Shown: positions 34,225-43,028, numbered from the stretch's first letter. The stretch is 64,000 bases of DNA from Falsirhodobacter halotolerans (GCF_022899245.1 NZ_JALJAZ010000003.1:162336-226335); one strand, 5' to 3'. Translations and numbers: made by a program. Notes: generated from the sequence alone by a model not told the origin.

Positions 34225-34992
34225 ATGACAACCGGCACCGCCATCGTGACGGGGGCTGCGGGCGATATCGGCCAAGCCATCGCCCGGCGGCTGTTGCAGG
34301 ACCATGCCGATGTGATCCTGGTCGATCGGGACGCGGAAGGGCTGGCCGATGTGGCGGCGACCCTTGGCCCCCGCGCGCGGACCGTGGTGGCCGATGTCAC
34401 CCGCGAGGCGGACATGCCGCGCATTCTGGCGGCGATGACCGGACCCTTGCGGACCTTGGTCAACAATGCGGGGGCCGCGCGGGGCGAAAGCCTGGCCGCG
34501 ACCGACCCCGAGGGGTGGGCGGCGGATCAGGCGCTGAACCTGACCGCGCCATGGCTGATGTTTCGCGCCTGCGCGCCGCATCTGACCGGGGGGTCGGTGG
34601 TCAACATCGCCTCGGTCAACGGGATGGGGGTGTTCGGGCACCCGGCCTATTCGGCGGCGAAGGCGGGGATGATCCATCTGACGCGGCTGATCGCGGTGGA
34701 ATACGGATCGCGCGGCATTCGCGCCAACACCGTGGCCCCCGGCACCGTCCGCACCCGCGCATGGGCCGCCCGCGCCGCCGCCAACCCCGACGTCTTTGCC
34801 GAAGCCGCCGCCCATTACCCCCTTGGCCGCATCGCCACGCCCGAGGATGTGGCCGAGGCAGTGGGGTTTCTGGCCTCGGATCTTGCCCGTGCGATCACGG
34901 GCGTCTGCCTGCCCGTGGATGGCGGGCTCACGGCGGGCACGCCATCGCTGGCCCGCACCTTCACCCAAAGCGACGATTACAGGAGCGTATGA
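34225..34992 (+). CDS. short-chain dehydrogenase/reductase
   Basis: A 255-residue classical SDR. It has TGAAGDIGQAIA (NAD(P)-binding TGxxxGxG), NNAG, the catalytic Ser in SVVNIASVNG, and the Y-x3-K pair in PAYSAAKAG. The C-terminal SDLARAITGVCLPVDGG is also typical. The substrate is unknown; its position between the regulator and GH20 suggests a sugar or hydroxy acid from the same pathway. Only three bases separate it from the regulator's stop. Confidence 0.9.
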   Translation: MTTGTAIVTGAAGDIGQAIARRLLQDHADVILVDRDAEGLADVAATLGPRARTVVADVTREADMPRILAAMTGPLRTLVNNAGAARGESLAATDPEGWAADQALNLTAPWLMFRACAPHLTGGSVVNIASVNGMGVFGHPAYSAAKAGMIHLTRLIAVEYGSRGIRANTVAPGTVRTRAWAARAAANPDVFAEAAAHYPLGRIATPEDVAEAVGFLASDLARAITGVCLPVDGGLTAGTPSLARTFTQSDDYRSV

Positions 34993-36887
34993 TGCTGCAT
35001 CTGGACAACGCCTGGCACCCGGACCCCGCCCCCGCAGGAACGTGGGAAATGAGCCTGACGAACCTGACCGATGCGGCGATATCGGCGTTCACGTTGCAGG
35101 TGACGTCCATCACGCGCGTCGTGGGGGAAGGGGAGCCGGAGAACGGCCGCCTGCTGCACCGCAACGCAAACTATCACAGCTTCGCCCCGCCCGAGGGGTT
35201 GGTGCTGGCCCCCGGTGCCGCCTGGACCTTCCGCATCGCCGGGCTGAACCGCTCGCCCTTTCACCGCAACGACGCGGCCAAGACGGCGTGGGTGACGATG
35301 GACGGTGCGCATCATCCGGTGTCGGTGGGGGACCTGATGCTGAAAGGGTCGGTGCCTGCCCTGCCCCCGCCGCGCCTGCCCGAAGGTCGGCTGACCGTGC
35401 CCGTGGCCCTGCTGCCCTGGCCGCAAAAGATCGAGGTGGACACCGCACCCGCCCCCGTCATCCTGACCGCCGCCGAAGGGACGAGCGTGGCGGATCGCCG
35501 CCTGATGCTGGCCGTCGATGGTGTGCACGCGCGGCTGTTTCCCACCGCGCGGCGGGTGTTCACGCTGACGCGGGCCGACGGGGACCGGGCGCTGGTCTTT
35601 GCGCAGGGCGAGATGCCCGCGGGCGGCTATCGGCTGGATTTCGGCGCCACGGTGACGTTGACGGCGGGCGATGAGGATGGGCGGCGGCACGGGCTGGTCA
35701 CGCTGGCGCATATGCTGCACGGCGCGTTCACCGATCCGGCCTTCGGATTCCCTGTGTCGGGCCATATCGAGGACGCGCCGCGCTATGACTGGCGCGGGTG
35801 CCATCTGGACGTGTCGCGCGCGTTCTTTCCCGTGGCGGACGTCTTGCGTTTCGTGGACATTCTGGCGTGGCACAAGCTGAACATTTTCCACTGGCATCTG
35901 GCCGATGACGAGGCGTTTCGCCCCGAAATCCTGGGCCTGCCGCAGGTGACGACGGTGGGGGTGACGCGCGGGCCCGACCTTCCCGCGATGCTGCCGCAAC
36001 TGGGCAACGGGGTTGCGGTCGTGGACGGGCATTACACGCAGGACGACCTGCGCGGCGTGATCGCCCATGCCACGGCCCTGGGCGTGGAGGTGGTGCCCGA
36101 GATCGACATTCCCGGCCACTGCGCCGCCCTTCTGGCCGCCTGCCCCGAGCTGGTGGACCCGGACGAACCGGCCGAAAGCTATCACCCCGTGCAGGGGTTT
36201 CCGAACAACGCCCTCAACCCCGCGATGCCCGCCACCTGGACGGTGCTGGAGACGATTTTCGACGAATTGTGCGCCATCTTTCCGTCCGAATACTTCCATA
36301 TCGGCGGGGATGAGGTGGCCAAGGGTGCCTGGCTTGACAGTCCCAAGGCGCGGGCCCTGATGCAGCGCGAGGGGCTGGCCGGCACGTTTGAATTGCAAAG
36401 CTGGTTCCTGACGAAGGTGAAGGCGATGCTGGCGGCGCGTGGCAAGACGCTGGTCGGCTGGAACGAGGTGGCGCATGGCGGCGGCGTTCCGCCCGAGGGG
36501 ACCGTGCTGATGGCATGGGAAAAGCCCGAGGTGGGGATCGAATTGGCACAGCAGGGCTATGACGTGGTGATGACCCCCGGTCAGGCCTATTACCTCGACA
36601 TGGTGCAAGGAGCCGACTGGCTGGAGAACGGCGCGGGTTGGGCGGGGCCGGTGCCGCCCGAACAAACCTACGCCTATGAGGCGGAGGGCGATTTCCCGGC
36701 GGATCTTCGGTCCCACATGCGCGGGGTGCAAGCCTGCATCTGGTGCGAGCATTACACCACCCGCGCCTGGTTCAACGATCTGGTCTTCCCCCGCCTGCCC
36801 GCCGTGGCCGAAGCGGCCTGGACACAAGGCGCGGCCAAGGATTGGCTGCGGTTCGCACGGCAGGTTCGCCTGCATCCGGTGCTGTGA
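34992..36887 (+). CDS. family 20 beta-N-acetylhexosaminidase, apparently cytoplasmic
   Basis: A 631-residue GH20 enzyme that releases terminal GlcNAc or GalNAc by substrate-assisted catalysis. An N-terminal beta domain (to about 255) precedes the TIM barrel. IFHWHLADDEAFR and YFHIGGDEVAKGAW give catalytic Asp440-Glu441, and LVGWNEVAHGG is the usual later strand. There is no signal peptide, so it should act inside the cell on imported oligosaccharides. AGGAG lies six bases before ATG 34992; ATG 34989 is in frame just before. It is coupled to the SDR and to the second M81 gene. Confidence 0.92.
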   Translation: MLHLDNAWHPDPAPAGTWEMSLTNLTDAAISAFTLQVTSITRVVGEGEPENGRLLHRNANYHSFAPPEGLVLAPGAAWTFRIAGLNRSPFHRNDAAKTAWVTMDGAHHPVSVGDLMLKGSVPALPPPRLPEGRLTVPVALLPWPQKIEVDTAPAPVILTAAEGTSVADRRLMLAVDGVHARLFPTARRVFTLTRADGDRALVFAQGEMPAGGYRLDFGATVTLTAGDEDGRRHGLVTLAHMLHGAFTDPAFGFPVSGHIEDAPRYDWRGCHLDVSRAFFPVADVLRFVDILAWHKLNIFHWHLADDEAFRPEILGLPQVTTVGVTRGPDLPAMLPQLGNGVAVVDGHYTQDDLRGVIAHATALGVEVVPEIDIPGHCAALLAACPELVDPDEPAESYHPVQGFPNNALNPAMPATWTVLETIFDELCAIFPSEYFHIGGDEVAKGAWLDSPKARALMQREGLAGTFELQSWFLTKVKAMLAARGKTLVGWNEVAHGGGVPPEGTVLMAWEKPEVGIELAQQGYDVVMTPGQAYYLDMVQGADWLENGAGWAGPVPPEQTYAYEAEGDFPADLRSHMRGVQACIWCEHYTTRAWFNDLVFPRLPAVAEAAWTQGAAKDWLRFARQVRLHPVL

Positions 36888-38317
36888 TGCGGATCGCGGT
36901 CGGGGGTCTGCACACCGAATGCTCCACCTATTCCCCCGTGCTGATGAGGGAGGAGGATTTCCGCATCCTGCGCGGCGAAGGTCTGGTGGCGCACGACTAT
37001 TTCGCGTTTCTGGCAGATCATGATGTGACCATCGCCCCGCTGCTGCACGCGCGCGCCATTGCGGGCGGGCCGGTGGCGGGCCCGACCTATGCCGCGTTCA
37101 AGGCCGAGTTTCTGGAGCGGCTGACGGCAGCCTTGCCGGTGGATGGCGTCTATCTGGCGATGCATGGCGCGATGTATGTGGACGGGATGGAGGATGCGGA
37201 GGGCGATTTCATCACCGCCGTGCGCGATCTGGCGGGCGATGTACCGATTGCCGCAAGCTATGACCTGCACGGCAATGTCTCGGCCCGGATCGTGGATGCG
37301 CTGGACATGTTCGCCGCCTATCGCACCGCGCCGCATATCGATGTGGGGGAGACGATGCAGGCGGCGTTCGGAATGCTGCTGCGGGCCCTGCGCGAGGGGG
37401 AACGCCCGGGGATCGCCTGGGCCAAGGTGCCGCTGCTTCTGCCCGGCGAGCGATCCTCGACCGAGGATGCGCCGGCGGCGGGGTTGTATGCCAGCCTGCC
37501 CGCGCGGGACCATGGCCCCGGTGTGTGGCGCGCCGATCTGATGATCGGCTATGTCTGGGCGGATGAGCCGCGCGCGACGGCCTGCGCCGTAGTGACGGGC
37601 ACCGACCGCGCCGCCGCGGCGGACACCGCCCGCGCCATTGCCGCCGACATGTGGGCCGCGCGCGAGGCCTTCGGCTTCGGCCCCGTGACCGGCCCGCTGG
37701 AGGAGATGCTGGACATCGCCGCACGAACCACGACCGCGCCCGTCATTCTGGCCGACAGCGGCGACAATCCGACCGGCGGTGGCGTGGGCGACCGGGCCGA
37801 TGTGCTGGCCGCATTGATCGCGCGGGGGTGGCGGGATGCGCTGGTGGCGGGGATTGCCGATGCGCCCGCGACCGCCGTCTGTTTCGACGCAGGCCCGGGG
37901 GCCGAACTGTCGCTGCGGATCGGCGCCACGCTGGACCCCTCGGGTGTGCGGGTGGAACATGCGGCGCGGGTGCTGCGGCTGGGGGAGGCGCCCTCCCCTG
38001 CCGAGCGGCAGGCGGTGATCGCGATCGACGGGATCACCGTGGTGCTGGCAGCGAAACGGCGGCCGTATCACAACCTGTCGGATTTCGCGGCACTGGGTCT
38101 GGACCCGACGGGGGTGCGGCTGTTGGTGGTGAAATCGGGATATCTGTCGCCGGATCTTGCGCCGATCGCGTCCCCCAACCTGATGGCCCTGACGCCGGGG
38201 GTGGTGGATCAGGATATTCCCCGCCTGTCCAACACCCGGCGCCCGCCGGGAACCCTGCCGTTCGACATCCGACAGGACTTCACCCCGCAGCCCAAGACAT
38301 CGGTGCGGTTTCCCTGA
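36887..38317 (+). CDS. M81-family (MlrC-like) metallohydrolase, copy 2
   Basis: A 476-residue relative of the protein at 31280-32740. The aligned landmarks are AMHGAMYVDG, SYDLHGNVSARI (D-x-H metal motif), ADSGDNPTGGGVGD, and VKSGYLSPD near the C-terminus. The two copies are clearly divergent. It starts inside the GH20 stop (TGATG) and ends overlapping the MFS start. Having one copy in each arm of a single regulon suggests two related substrates or steps; the reaction is unknown. Confidence 0.85.
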   Translation: MRIAVGGLHTECSTYSPVLMREEDFRILRGEGLVAHDYFAFLADHDVTIAPLLHARAIAGGPVAGPTYAAFKAEFLERLTAALPVDGVYLAMHGAMYVDGMEDAEGDFITAVRDLAGDVPIAASYDLHGNVSARIVDALDMFAAYRTAPHIDVGETMQAAFGMLLRALREGERPGIAWAKVPLLLPGERSSTEDAPAAGLYASLPARDHGPGVWRADLMIGYVWADEPRATACAVVTGTDRAAAADTARAIAADMWAAREAFGFGPVTGPLEEMLDIAARTTTAPVILADSGDNPTGGGVGDRADVLAALIARGWRDALVAGIADAPATAVCFDAGPGAELSLRIGATLDPSGVRVEHAARVLRLGEAPSPAERQAVIAIDGITVVLAAKRRPYHNLSDFAALGLDPTGVRLLVVKSGYLSPDLAPIASPNLMALTPGVVDQDIPRLSNTRRPPGTLPFDIRQDFTPQPKTSVRFP

Positions 38318-39588
38318 TGCTGTCGGCCCTTGCGCCCCTGCGGCGGCATCGCGTGGTCCGCGCCTCGGCGGCGGCGATCTTTTGTTACGGCTTTGCCGGG
38401 GCGGCGACGAACCCCTATCAGTCGGTGCTGGCCATTCGCGATCTTGGGTTTTCCAACAGCGGATATGCCACCATCGCGCTGGCGGCGGCGGTCGCGAACG
38501 TGGTGTCGGCCATCGCCATCGGCATGGTGTCGGACCGGTTCCACAGCTATCGTGCGCCGCTGATCTTCGTGGCGCTTCTGGGGGTGCTGAGCTATGGGGC
38601 CATCTGGCTCGCCCCCCATCCGATCATCTTCGCCGCCGTCACGATCGGGCCCATGGCGGTCTTTCATGCGACGAATTCGTTGCTGTTCGGCAATGTGCGC
38701 GCCCATTCCGCCCGATATTCCACGACCGAGGCCGATGACATCAACGCCCTGATGCGCATGACGATCTCGCTTGCCTGGGTGCTGGTGCCGGGGGGCGTTG
38801 CGTTGATCCTGCGTGATGGCAGCCGGTTGATCGACGCGTGGCTGATCGCCGCCTGTCTGGCGGGGGCGTGTCTGGCCGTGATCCTGTTCTGGCTGGAGCC
38901 GGACCGCCGTCCTGTGCCCGAAGCCCTGCCGGCGGGCGGCACCGGCACCTCGCCCGTGGCCCCGACCACTGGACGGCCCGACCGCCCGGCGCAGGTGCGG
39001 GGCGCGAAGGGGGCGGCGATGGTGGAACTGGCGCGCCTGCTGAACATGCCCGTGATGGTCCGCATTCTGGGCGTGGCGCTGGTGTCGCAGGCATTGACGG
39101 TGAACGGGATGGCGCTGCCCTTGATCACGACCGGACGCGTGGGGGGCACGCTGGCGGATGTTGGGGTCGTCGTGGGGATGGTGGCGGGGATCGAGGTCGT
39201 GTTCATGATCGTCTGGATCCGTCTGGCGCGGCGGATTCCGATGATGGCGGCCTTGGCGGCGGGGATGGCGCTTTACGCGGCCTATCTCCTGTGGCTGGCG
39301 GTGGCGGGCGCCCCGTGGGAGGTTTATGCCGCAAGCGTCATCGGGGGTGTGGGGGCCGCGGGGATCATCGCCCTGCCCATCGGATTCCTTCTGGACCTGA
39401 TCCGCGATCGACCGGGGCTTTCGGCGTCGTTGATCGCCGTGAACATGTTTCTGGGATCGGCCATCGGCGCGGGCATTTTCGCGGTGGGATCGGCGCTTGG
39501 GGGATACGGCATGGCCACCGCCCTGTCGGCGGGGGTCGGGATGGGCGGCACGGGCCTGCTTGCTTGGCTGGAACGGAGGCGGGAATGA
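38317..39588 (+). CDS. MFS transporter, possible sugar efflux or uptake permease
   Basis: A 423-residue membrane protein with about twelve hydrophobic segments in two halves, split by a polar loop around residues 200-235. The first loop after segment 2 contains GMVSDRFHSYRAP, the D-R-F version of the MFS signature. Helices resemble the sugar-efflux (SET) branch, but this is a weak call. It is co-transcribed with the M81 gene and cutC (one-base and four-base overlaps). Direction of transport cannot be inferred. Confidence 0.8.
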   Translation: MLSALAPLRRHRVVRASAAAIFCYGFAGAATNPYQSVLAIRDLGFSNSGYATIALAAAVANVVSAIAIGMVSDRFHSYRAPLIFVALLGVLSYGAIWLAPHPIIFAAVTIGPMAVFHATNSLLFGNVRAHSARYSTTEADDINALMRMTISLAWVLVPGGVALILRDGSRLIDAWLIAACLAGACLAVILFWLEPDRRPVPEALPAGGTGTSPVAPTTGRPDRPAQVRGAKGAAMVELARLLNMPVMVRILGVALVSQALTVNGMALPLITTGRVGGTLADVGVVVGMVAGIEVVFMIVWIRLARRIPMMAALAAGMALYAAYLLWLAVAGAPWEVYAASVIGGVGAAGIIALPIGFLLDLIRDRPGLSASLIAVNMFLGSAIGAGIFAVGSALGGYGMATALSAGVGMGGTGLLAWLERRRE

Positions 39589-40307
39589 GGATCGCGCTTG
39601 AGATTTGCGTGGATGACGCGGCGGGTCTGACCGCCGCACGGGACGGCGGCGCGGACCGGGTGGAGCTGTGCGCCGCGCTGGCGCTTGGCGGGCTGACCCC
39701 GTCGCCGGGGATGATGCGGCTGGCGGCGCAAGCGGGCCTTCCGGCGATGGCCATGATACGCCCGCGCGCCGGGGATTTCGTCTGGTTCCCGGCCGAGGTG
39801 CGGGTCATGGCCGACGACATCGCCGCCGCCCGCGCGGCGGGGTTGGCGGGGGTGGTGATCGGCGCGTCCCTGCCCGATGGCCGTCTGGATGTGGGTGTGC
39901 TGGCCCTTCTGATGCAGGCGGCCAAGGATATGGACGTGACCTTGCACCGCGCGGTCGATCTCTGCCCCGATCCGGTGCAAGCGATGCGGACCTGCGTGGA
40001 TCTTGGCATTCGGCGTGTGCTGAGCTCGGGCGGGGCCACGAGTGCCGCCGCCGGGTTGGCGCGGCTGCGGGCGATGATCGGCCACGGCGTGACGGTGATG
40101 CCGGGGGGCGGCGTGACGGCGCAGACGATCGGCGCCTTGGCCGGATTGCCCTTGACCGAGGTTCATGCCTCGGCCTCCGTTCCCGCGCCGGAGCCGACCG
40201 ATGCGCGGTTGGCGGCGTTCGGGTTTCAGCCGCCGGGTGCGCGCCAGACCGACGCCGCGCGCGTGGCCGCCCTTCGCGCCGCGTTGGATCACATGCCGCC
40301 GGGGTGA
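39585..40307 (+). CDS. cutC: CutC-family protein
   Basis: A 240-residue TIM-barrel protein with the CutC landmarks LEICVDDAAGLTAARDGGADRVELC, in parts, GLTPSPGM, HRAVDLCPDP and LSSGGATSA. CutC was linked to copper tolerance in E. coli, but later work made that role doubtful, and the enzyme activity is unknown. Its place at the end of an amino-sugar operon argues for a catabolic role here. It starts within the MFS stop (ATGA) and overlaps the convergent nagB by 19 bases. Confidence 0.88.
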   Translation: MRIALEICVDDAAGLTAARDGGADRVELCAALALGGLTPSPGMMRLAAQAGLPAMAMIRPRAGDFVWFPAEVRVMADDIAAARAAGLAGVVIGASLPDGRLDVGVLALLMQAAKDMDVTLHRAVDLCPDPVQAMRTCVDLGIRRVLSSGGATSAAAGLARLRAMIGHGVTVMPGGGVTAQTIGALAGLPLTEVHASASVPAPEPTDARLAAFGFQPPGARQTDAARVAALRAALDHMPPG

Positions 40308-41056
40308 ATATCCTCGTAATAGTCGCGCAAGGCCAGCTGTCCCGCCGCCGCATCGTCAAGGATCACGGTCACCCGCCGATGCGTCTGCAGGGCCGAGGCC
40401 GGGCAGAAGGCCGAGACCGGCCCTTCGATCATGCGCGCCACCGCCTCGGCCTTCGCTTCGCCCACGGCCAGAAGCACCACCTCCTCCGCCCGCAGGATGG
40501 TCGCGATGCCCATGGTGATGGCCAGACGCGGCACATCCTCGGACCCGGAGAAGAAGCGGGCATTGGCCGCGCGGGTGGCGCGGGCCAGCGTCTTCACCCG
40601 GGTCAGGGAGGCGAGGCTGGAGGTCGGTTCGTTGAACCCGATATGTCCGTTCGCCCCGATCCCCAGAAGCTGCAATCCGATGTCGCCCGCCGCGCGGATC
40701 GCGGCCTCGTAACGGTCGGCCTCGGCCTGCGGATCGGGGGCATCGCCCTGCGGCAGATGGGTGCGGTCCGGCGCGAAATCGACATGGCCGAACAGATGCT
40801 CGCGCATGTAGCGCCAGTAGGAACAGGGATGATCCGGCGCAAGGCCCACATATTCGTCAAGGTTGAAGCTGCGCGCGGCGGCAAACCCGCAATCCCCGGC
40901 CCGGTGGCGGGCGATCAGCGCGGCATAGACCGCTTCCATCGTGCCCCCGGTGGCGAGGCCCAACGTGGTCGCGGGGGCGCGGCGCAGGCGGGCCGCGACC
41001 AGATCCGCCGCCCGCCCGGCCGCCGTTTCGGCCCCGCCGCAGATCAGGACCTTCAC
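40289..41056 (-). CDS. nagB: glucosamine-6-phosphate deaminase
   Basis: A 255-residue enzyme converting glucosamine-6-phosphate to fructose-6-phosphate and ammonia. It has GLATGGTMEAVYAAL (phosphate loop), NLDEYVGL with the catalytic base Asp, and GIGANGHIGFNEP with the active-site His and Glu. The position that is Asp in the E. coli GNDGH motif is Asn here, as in Bacillus-type NagB. It begins at GTG 41056 inside the stop of the upstream ridA-like gene (GTGA) and converges on cutC. With NagA and the ROK kinase it completes the GlcNAc route. Confidence 0.92.
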   Translation of the reverse strand: MKVLICGGAETAAGRAADLVAARLRRAPATTLGLATGGTMEAVYAALIARHRAGDCGFAAARSFNLDEYVGLAPDHPCSYWRYMREHLFGHVDFAPDRTHLPQGDAPDPQAEADRYEAAIRAAGDIGLQLLGIGANGHIGFNEPTSSLASLTRVKTLARATRAANARFFSGSEDVPRLAITMGIATILRAEEVVLLAVGEAKAEAVARMIEGPVSAFCPASALQTHRRVTVILDDAAAGQLALRDYYEDIHPGGM

Positions 41057-41457
41057 GGCGCGGGGTCCAGCGGCTTCCAGGCCAGCGCGTCGATCTCCAC
41101 CTTGGCATCCACCATCAGCCGCGATTGCACCGTGGACCGCGCGGGCGGATGGTCGATGAAATGCCGTTCGAACACGGCGTTGAAGCTGGAGAAATCGCGC
41201 GGATCGTCCAGCCAGACCGTGACCTTGATCACATCGGCGAGCGTGCAGCCCGCCAATGCCAGAACCTCCTTGATGTTGGCGATGACCTGTTCGGTCTGGG
41301 CGACGATGCCGCCGGACACGACCTCGCCCCCCACGGTGGGCACCTGACCCGAGACGTGAACATAATCCCCCGCGCGGACGGCCTTGGCGAAGGGACGCCG
41401 TTGCCCCCCCGCTTGCGGATCGGCGGTGTCGTAGCGAACAAGGCGGCTGTCGGTCAT
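41053..41457 (-). CDS. RidA-family protein, second copy
   Basis: A 134-residue YjgF/RidA homologue with YVHVSGQVPTVGGEVVSG and a C-terminal RLMVDAKVEIDALAW in which the Arg (of QSRLMVD) is the probable carboxylate-binding residue of RidA. It hydrolyses reactive enamine/imine products. Coupled to nagB by a four-base overlap, it may act on an intermediate of amino-sugar or D-amino-acid breakdown. ATG 41457 is chosen; 41469 and 41484 are also in frame, none with a strong ribosome-binding site. Confidence 0.82.
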   Translation of the reverse strand: MTDSRLVRYDTADPQAGGQRRPFAKAVRAGDYVHVSGQVPTVGGEVVSGGIVAQTEQVIANIKEVLALAGCTLADVIKVTVWLDDPRDFSSFNAVFERHFIDHPPARSTVQSRLMVDAKVEIDALAWKPLDPAP

Positions 41458-41521
41458 GTCGGTATCCATGGTTGTTCGCACCATAATGCCCGCATTGGCC
41501 CGTCGATCAAGGGCCCCTGCC

Positions 41522-42709
41522 CTATTCGTCGAAGGCGCCGGGATAGAGATCCTGCCAGAAGGCGCGGATCGCGTCGGCGTTCAGCGCGCTCATCCAGCCG
41601 TGGCGTTCGAAATCGTCGCGCAACGTTCCGGACAGGCGGCTTTGGAACAGGCGGCGGTCGGCATCCCGCTGGGTCGGGCTGCGCGCGGCCACCAGATCCT
41701 GGATACGGCGCAATTGCGAGGCGCGCGCGGTCAGCGCGGGGGCGGTCACCTCCGGTGCAGTTGCGGGCGGGGCCGCAAAATTGCCCTTCAGGGCCGCGGA
41801 AAGATAGCGGACCGGATTGCGCACACCCCCCTGCCCCGCCACATAGTCCAGCTGGCCGCCGACATGCGCTTCCCCATGCTCCGCGATCCATTGCCGCGCC
41901 AGGCGGTCCGACGCGCCCATCTTCATCAGACGATCATACACCGGCGAGCGGCGCGCCCCTTCGCCATCGTCCAGATCCAGAATGGCCAGCTGGGGGTTCT
42001 CCTCGATCAGAAAGCGGATTTCCGTCACCGTGCGCCCCATTTTGCGGATTTCCGGCGTGATGATGATGTTGGAACTCTTGTTCACCTCGGCCACGGCCGG
42101 TTTGATGATCTTGGCGTTCAACTGCTTGAACACCTCGTAATAGGGGCTGTCGGCCACCCCCATCAGGCGGCGAAAGATATCCAGCGTCCACCACCCCGTG
42201 CTGCCCGTCCGAACGAACCGATAGCAGTTTTCATAAAGTGCAAGCGCGTGCCCGCTGCTGAACCGCCGCTGAATGTTCAGATTGATCAGGGCGAAGACCT
42301 TCGGATCGTGCAGCTTTTCGGCGAGCGCGGGGGAATAGGCGTATTCGCAGACCCCGCCCTTCAGTTTGGCATAGCTCAAAAGGCTCGACACGCCCCATTC
42401 CTGCCGTCCCTGCGCGTCCAGCATATCCCACTCGGCCACGGTTTCGGCCAGGCCGCGGAGCGCCGCCTTCAACGTATCGGTATCGTTCGAATTGTAGCCG
42501 ATCATCAGACACAGGGTGCGCGCGTCGATCCGGTGGATCGGCTGTGTGACCAAGGTGTCGTAGGCGTTGAGCAGGAGGACATTCGACAAGCGCCGCTGCA
42601 GCAAGGTCAGTTTCCCCGACACATGGATGGCCGCCACGTGTTTCTTGACCGCCCCCCGCCGGAGGGCGCCCGTCAGTTTCTCGCGCGGGATGTCGGCGGT
42701 CTTGTCCAT
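41522..42709 (-). CDS. plasmid replication initiator protein (Rep)
   Basis: A 395-residue protein resembling winged-helix Rep initiators of alphaproteobacterial plasmids. The N-terminal half has KLTLLQRRLSNVLLLNAYD, a typical first-helix region, then SNDTDTLKAALRGLAETVAEWD and WWTLDIFRRLMGV. A long polar C-terminus follows. It would bind the iterons upstream of its own gene and open the origin. It is transcribed away from parAB, with a 506-base origin-like gap between. It is not repC of a repABC operon, since it is divergent. Assignment is by overall pattern and context. Confidence 0.82.
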   Translation of the reverse strand: MDKTADIPREKLTGALRRGAVKKHVAAIHVSGKLTLLQRRLSNVLLLNAYDTLVTQPIHRIDARTLCLMIGYNSNDTDTLKAALRGLAETVAEWDMLDAQGRQEWGVSSLLSYAKLKGGVCEYAYSPALAEKLHDPKVFALINLNIQRRFSSGHALALYENCYRFVRTGSTGWWTLDIFRRLMGVADSPYYEVFKQLNAKIIKPAVAEVNKSSNIIITPEIRKMGRTVTEIRFLIEENPQLAILDLDDGEGARRSPVYDRLMKMGASDRLARQWIAEHGEAHVGGQLDYVAGQGGVRNPVRYLSAALKGNFAAPPATAPEVTAPALTARASQLRRIQDLVAARSPTQRDADRRLFQSRLSGTLRDDFERHGWMSALNADAIRAFWQDLYPGAFDE

Positions 42710-42784
42710 GGGCGTGATCCGAATCTGTTCTGGGGCGCGTCGTCCTCCACGATACCGTGAAGGGTGCCTTTCATCAATCGAATG

Positions 42785-42852
42785 ACGGGCACCTTTCTAG
42801 GCACCTGTTAACGGGATGATCCTTACGTTGGCGCTGGTCGAAAGGTGCCCGT
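42785..42852. repeat. 13-bp perfect inverted repeat upstream of rep
   Basis: ACGGGCACCTTTC (42785-42797) and GAAAGGTGCCCGT (42840-42852) are exact reverse complements, 42 bases apart. They carry the same GGTGC core as the iterons and lie in the rep promoter area. This is the classic layout of an operator through which a Rep dimer represses its own gene; function inferred. A further inverted core, GCACC, is at 42801-42805. Confidence 0.6.
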
Positions 42853-42858
42853 TTACGG

Positions 42859-42968
42859 GTTTGCAGGATTCCGGAGTCATGGAAAAAGCGAAAAAGGTGG
42901 CTTCGCGTTGCGTTTGAGGGGGCAGATCAGGGACATTCCCGCGAATCGGCCCCGTTGATCCTGCAAAC
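42859..42968. repeat. 11-bp perfect inverted repeat enclosing about 88 bases
   Basis: GTTTGCAGGAT (42859-42869) and ATCCTGCAAAC (42958-42968) are exact reverse complements. The right arm abuts the first iteron. Possible roles are a second Rep or ParB binding site or a cruciform-forming element; nothing in the sequence distinguishes these. Confidence 0.5.
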
Positions 42969-43028
42969 AGGTGCTTTTGAGCCTGACAACCGGCGCCTCT
43001 TATCCTGAATATGGGTGCTTTTATCTCG
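42968..43028 (+). repeat. three iterons with exact 22-bp spacing
   Basis: The cores GGTGC (42970-42974), GGCGC (42992-42996) and GGTGC (43014-43018) are spaced exactly 22 bases apart, each followed by a C/T-rich word (TTTTGAGCCTG, CTCTTATCCTG, TTTTATCTCG). A 22-base period is two helical turns, placing Rep monomers on one DNA face, as in iteron plasmids. A fourth core in the same orientation is at 42763-42767. Confidence 0.65.
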
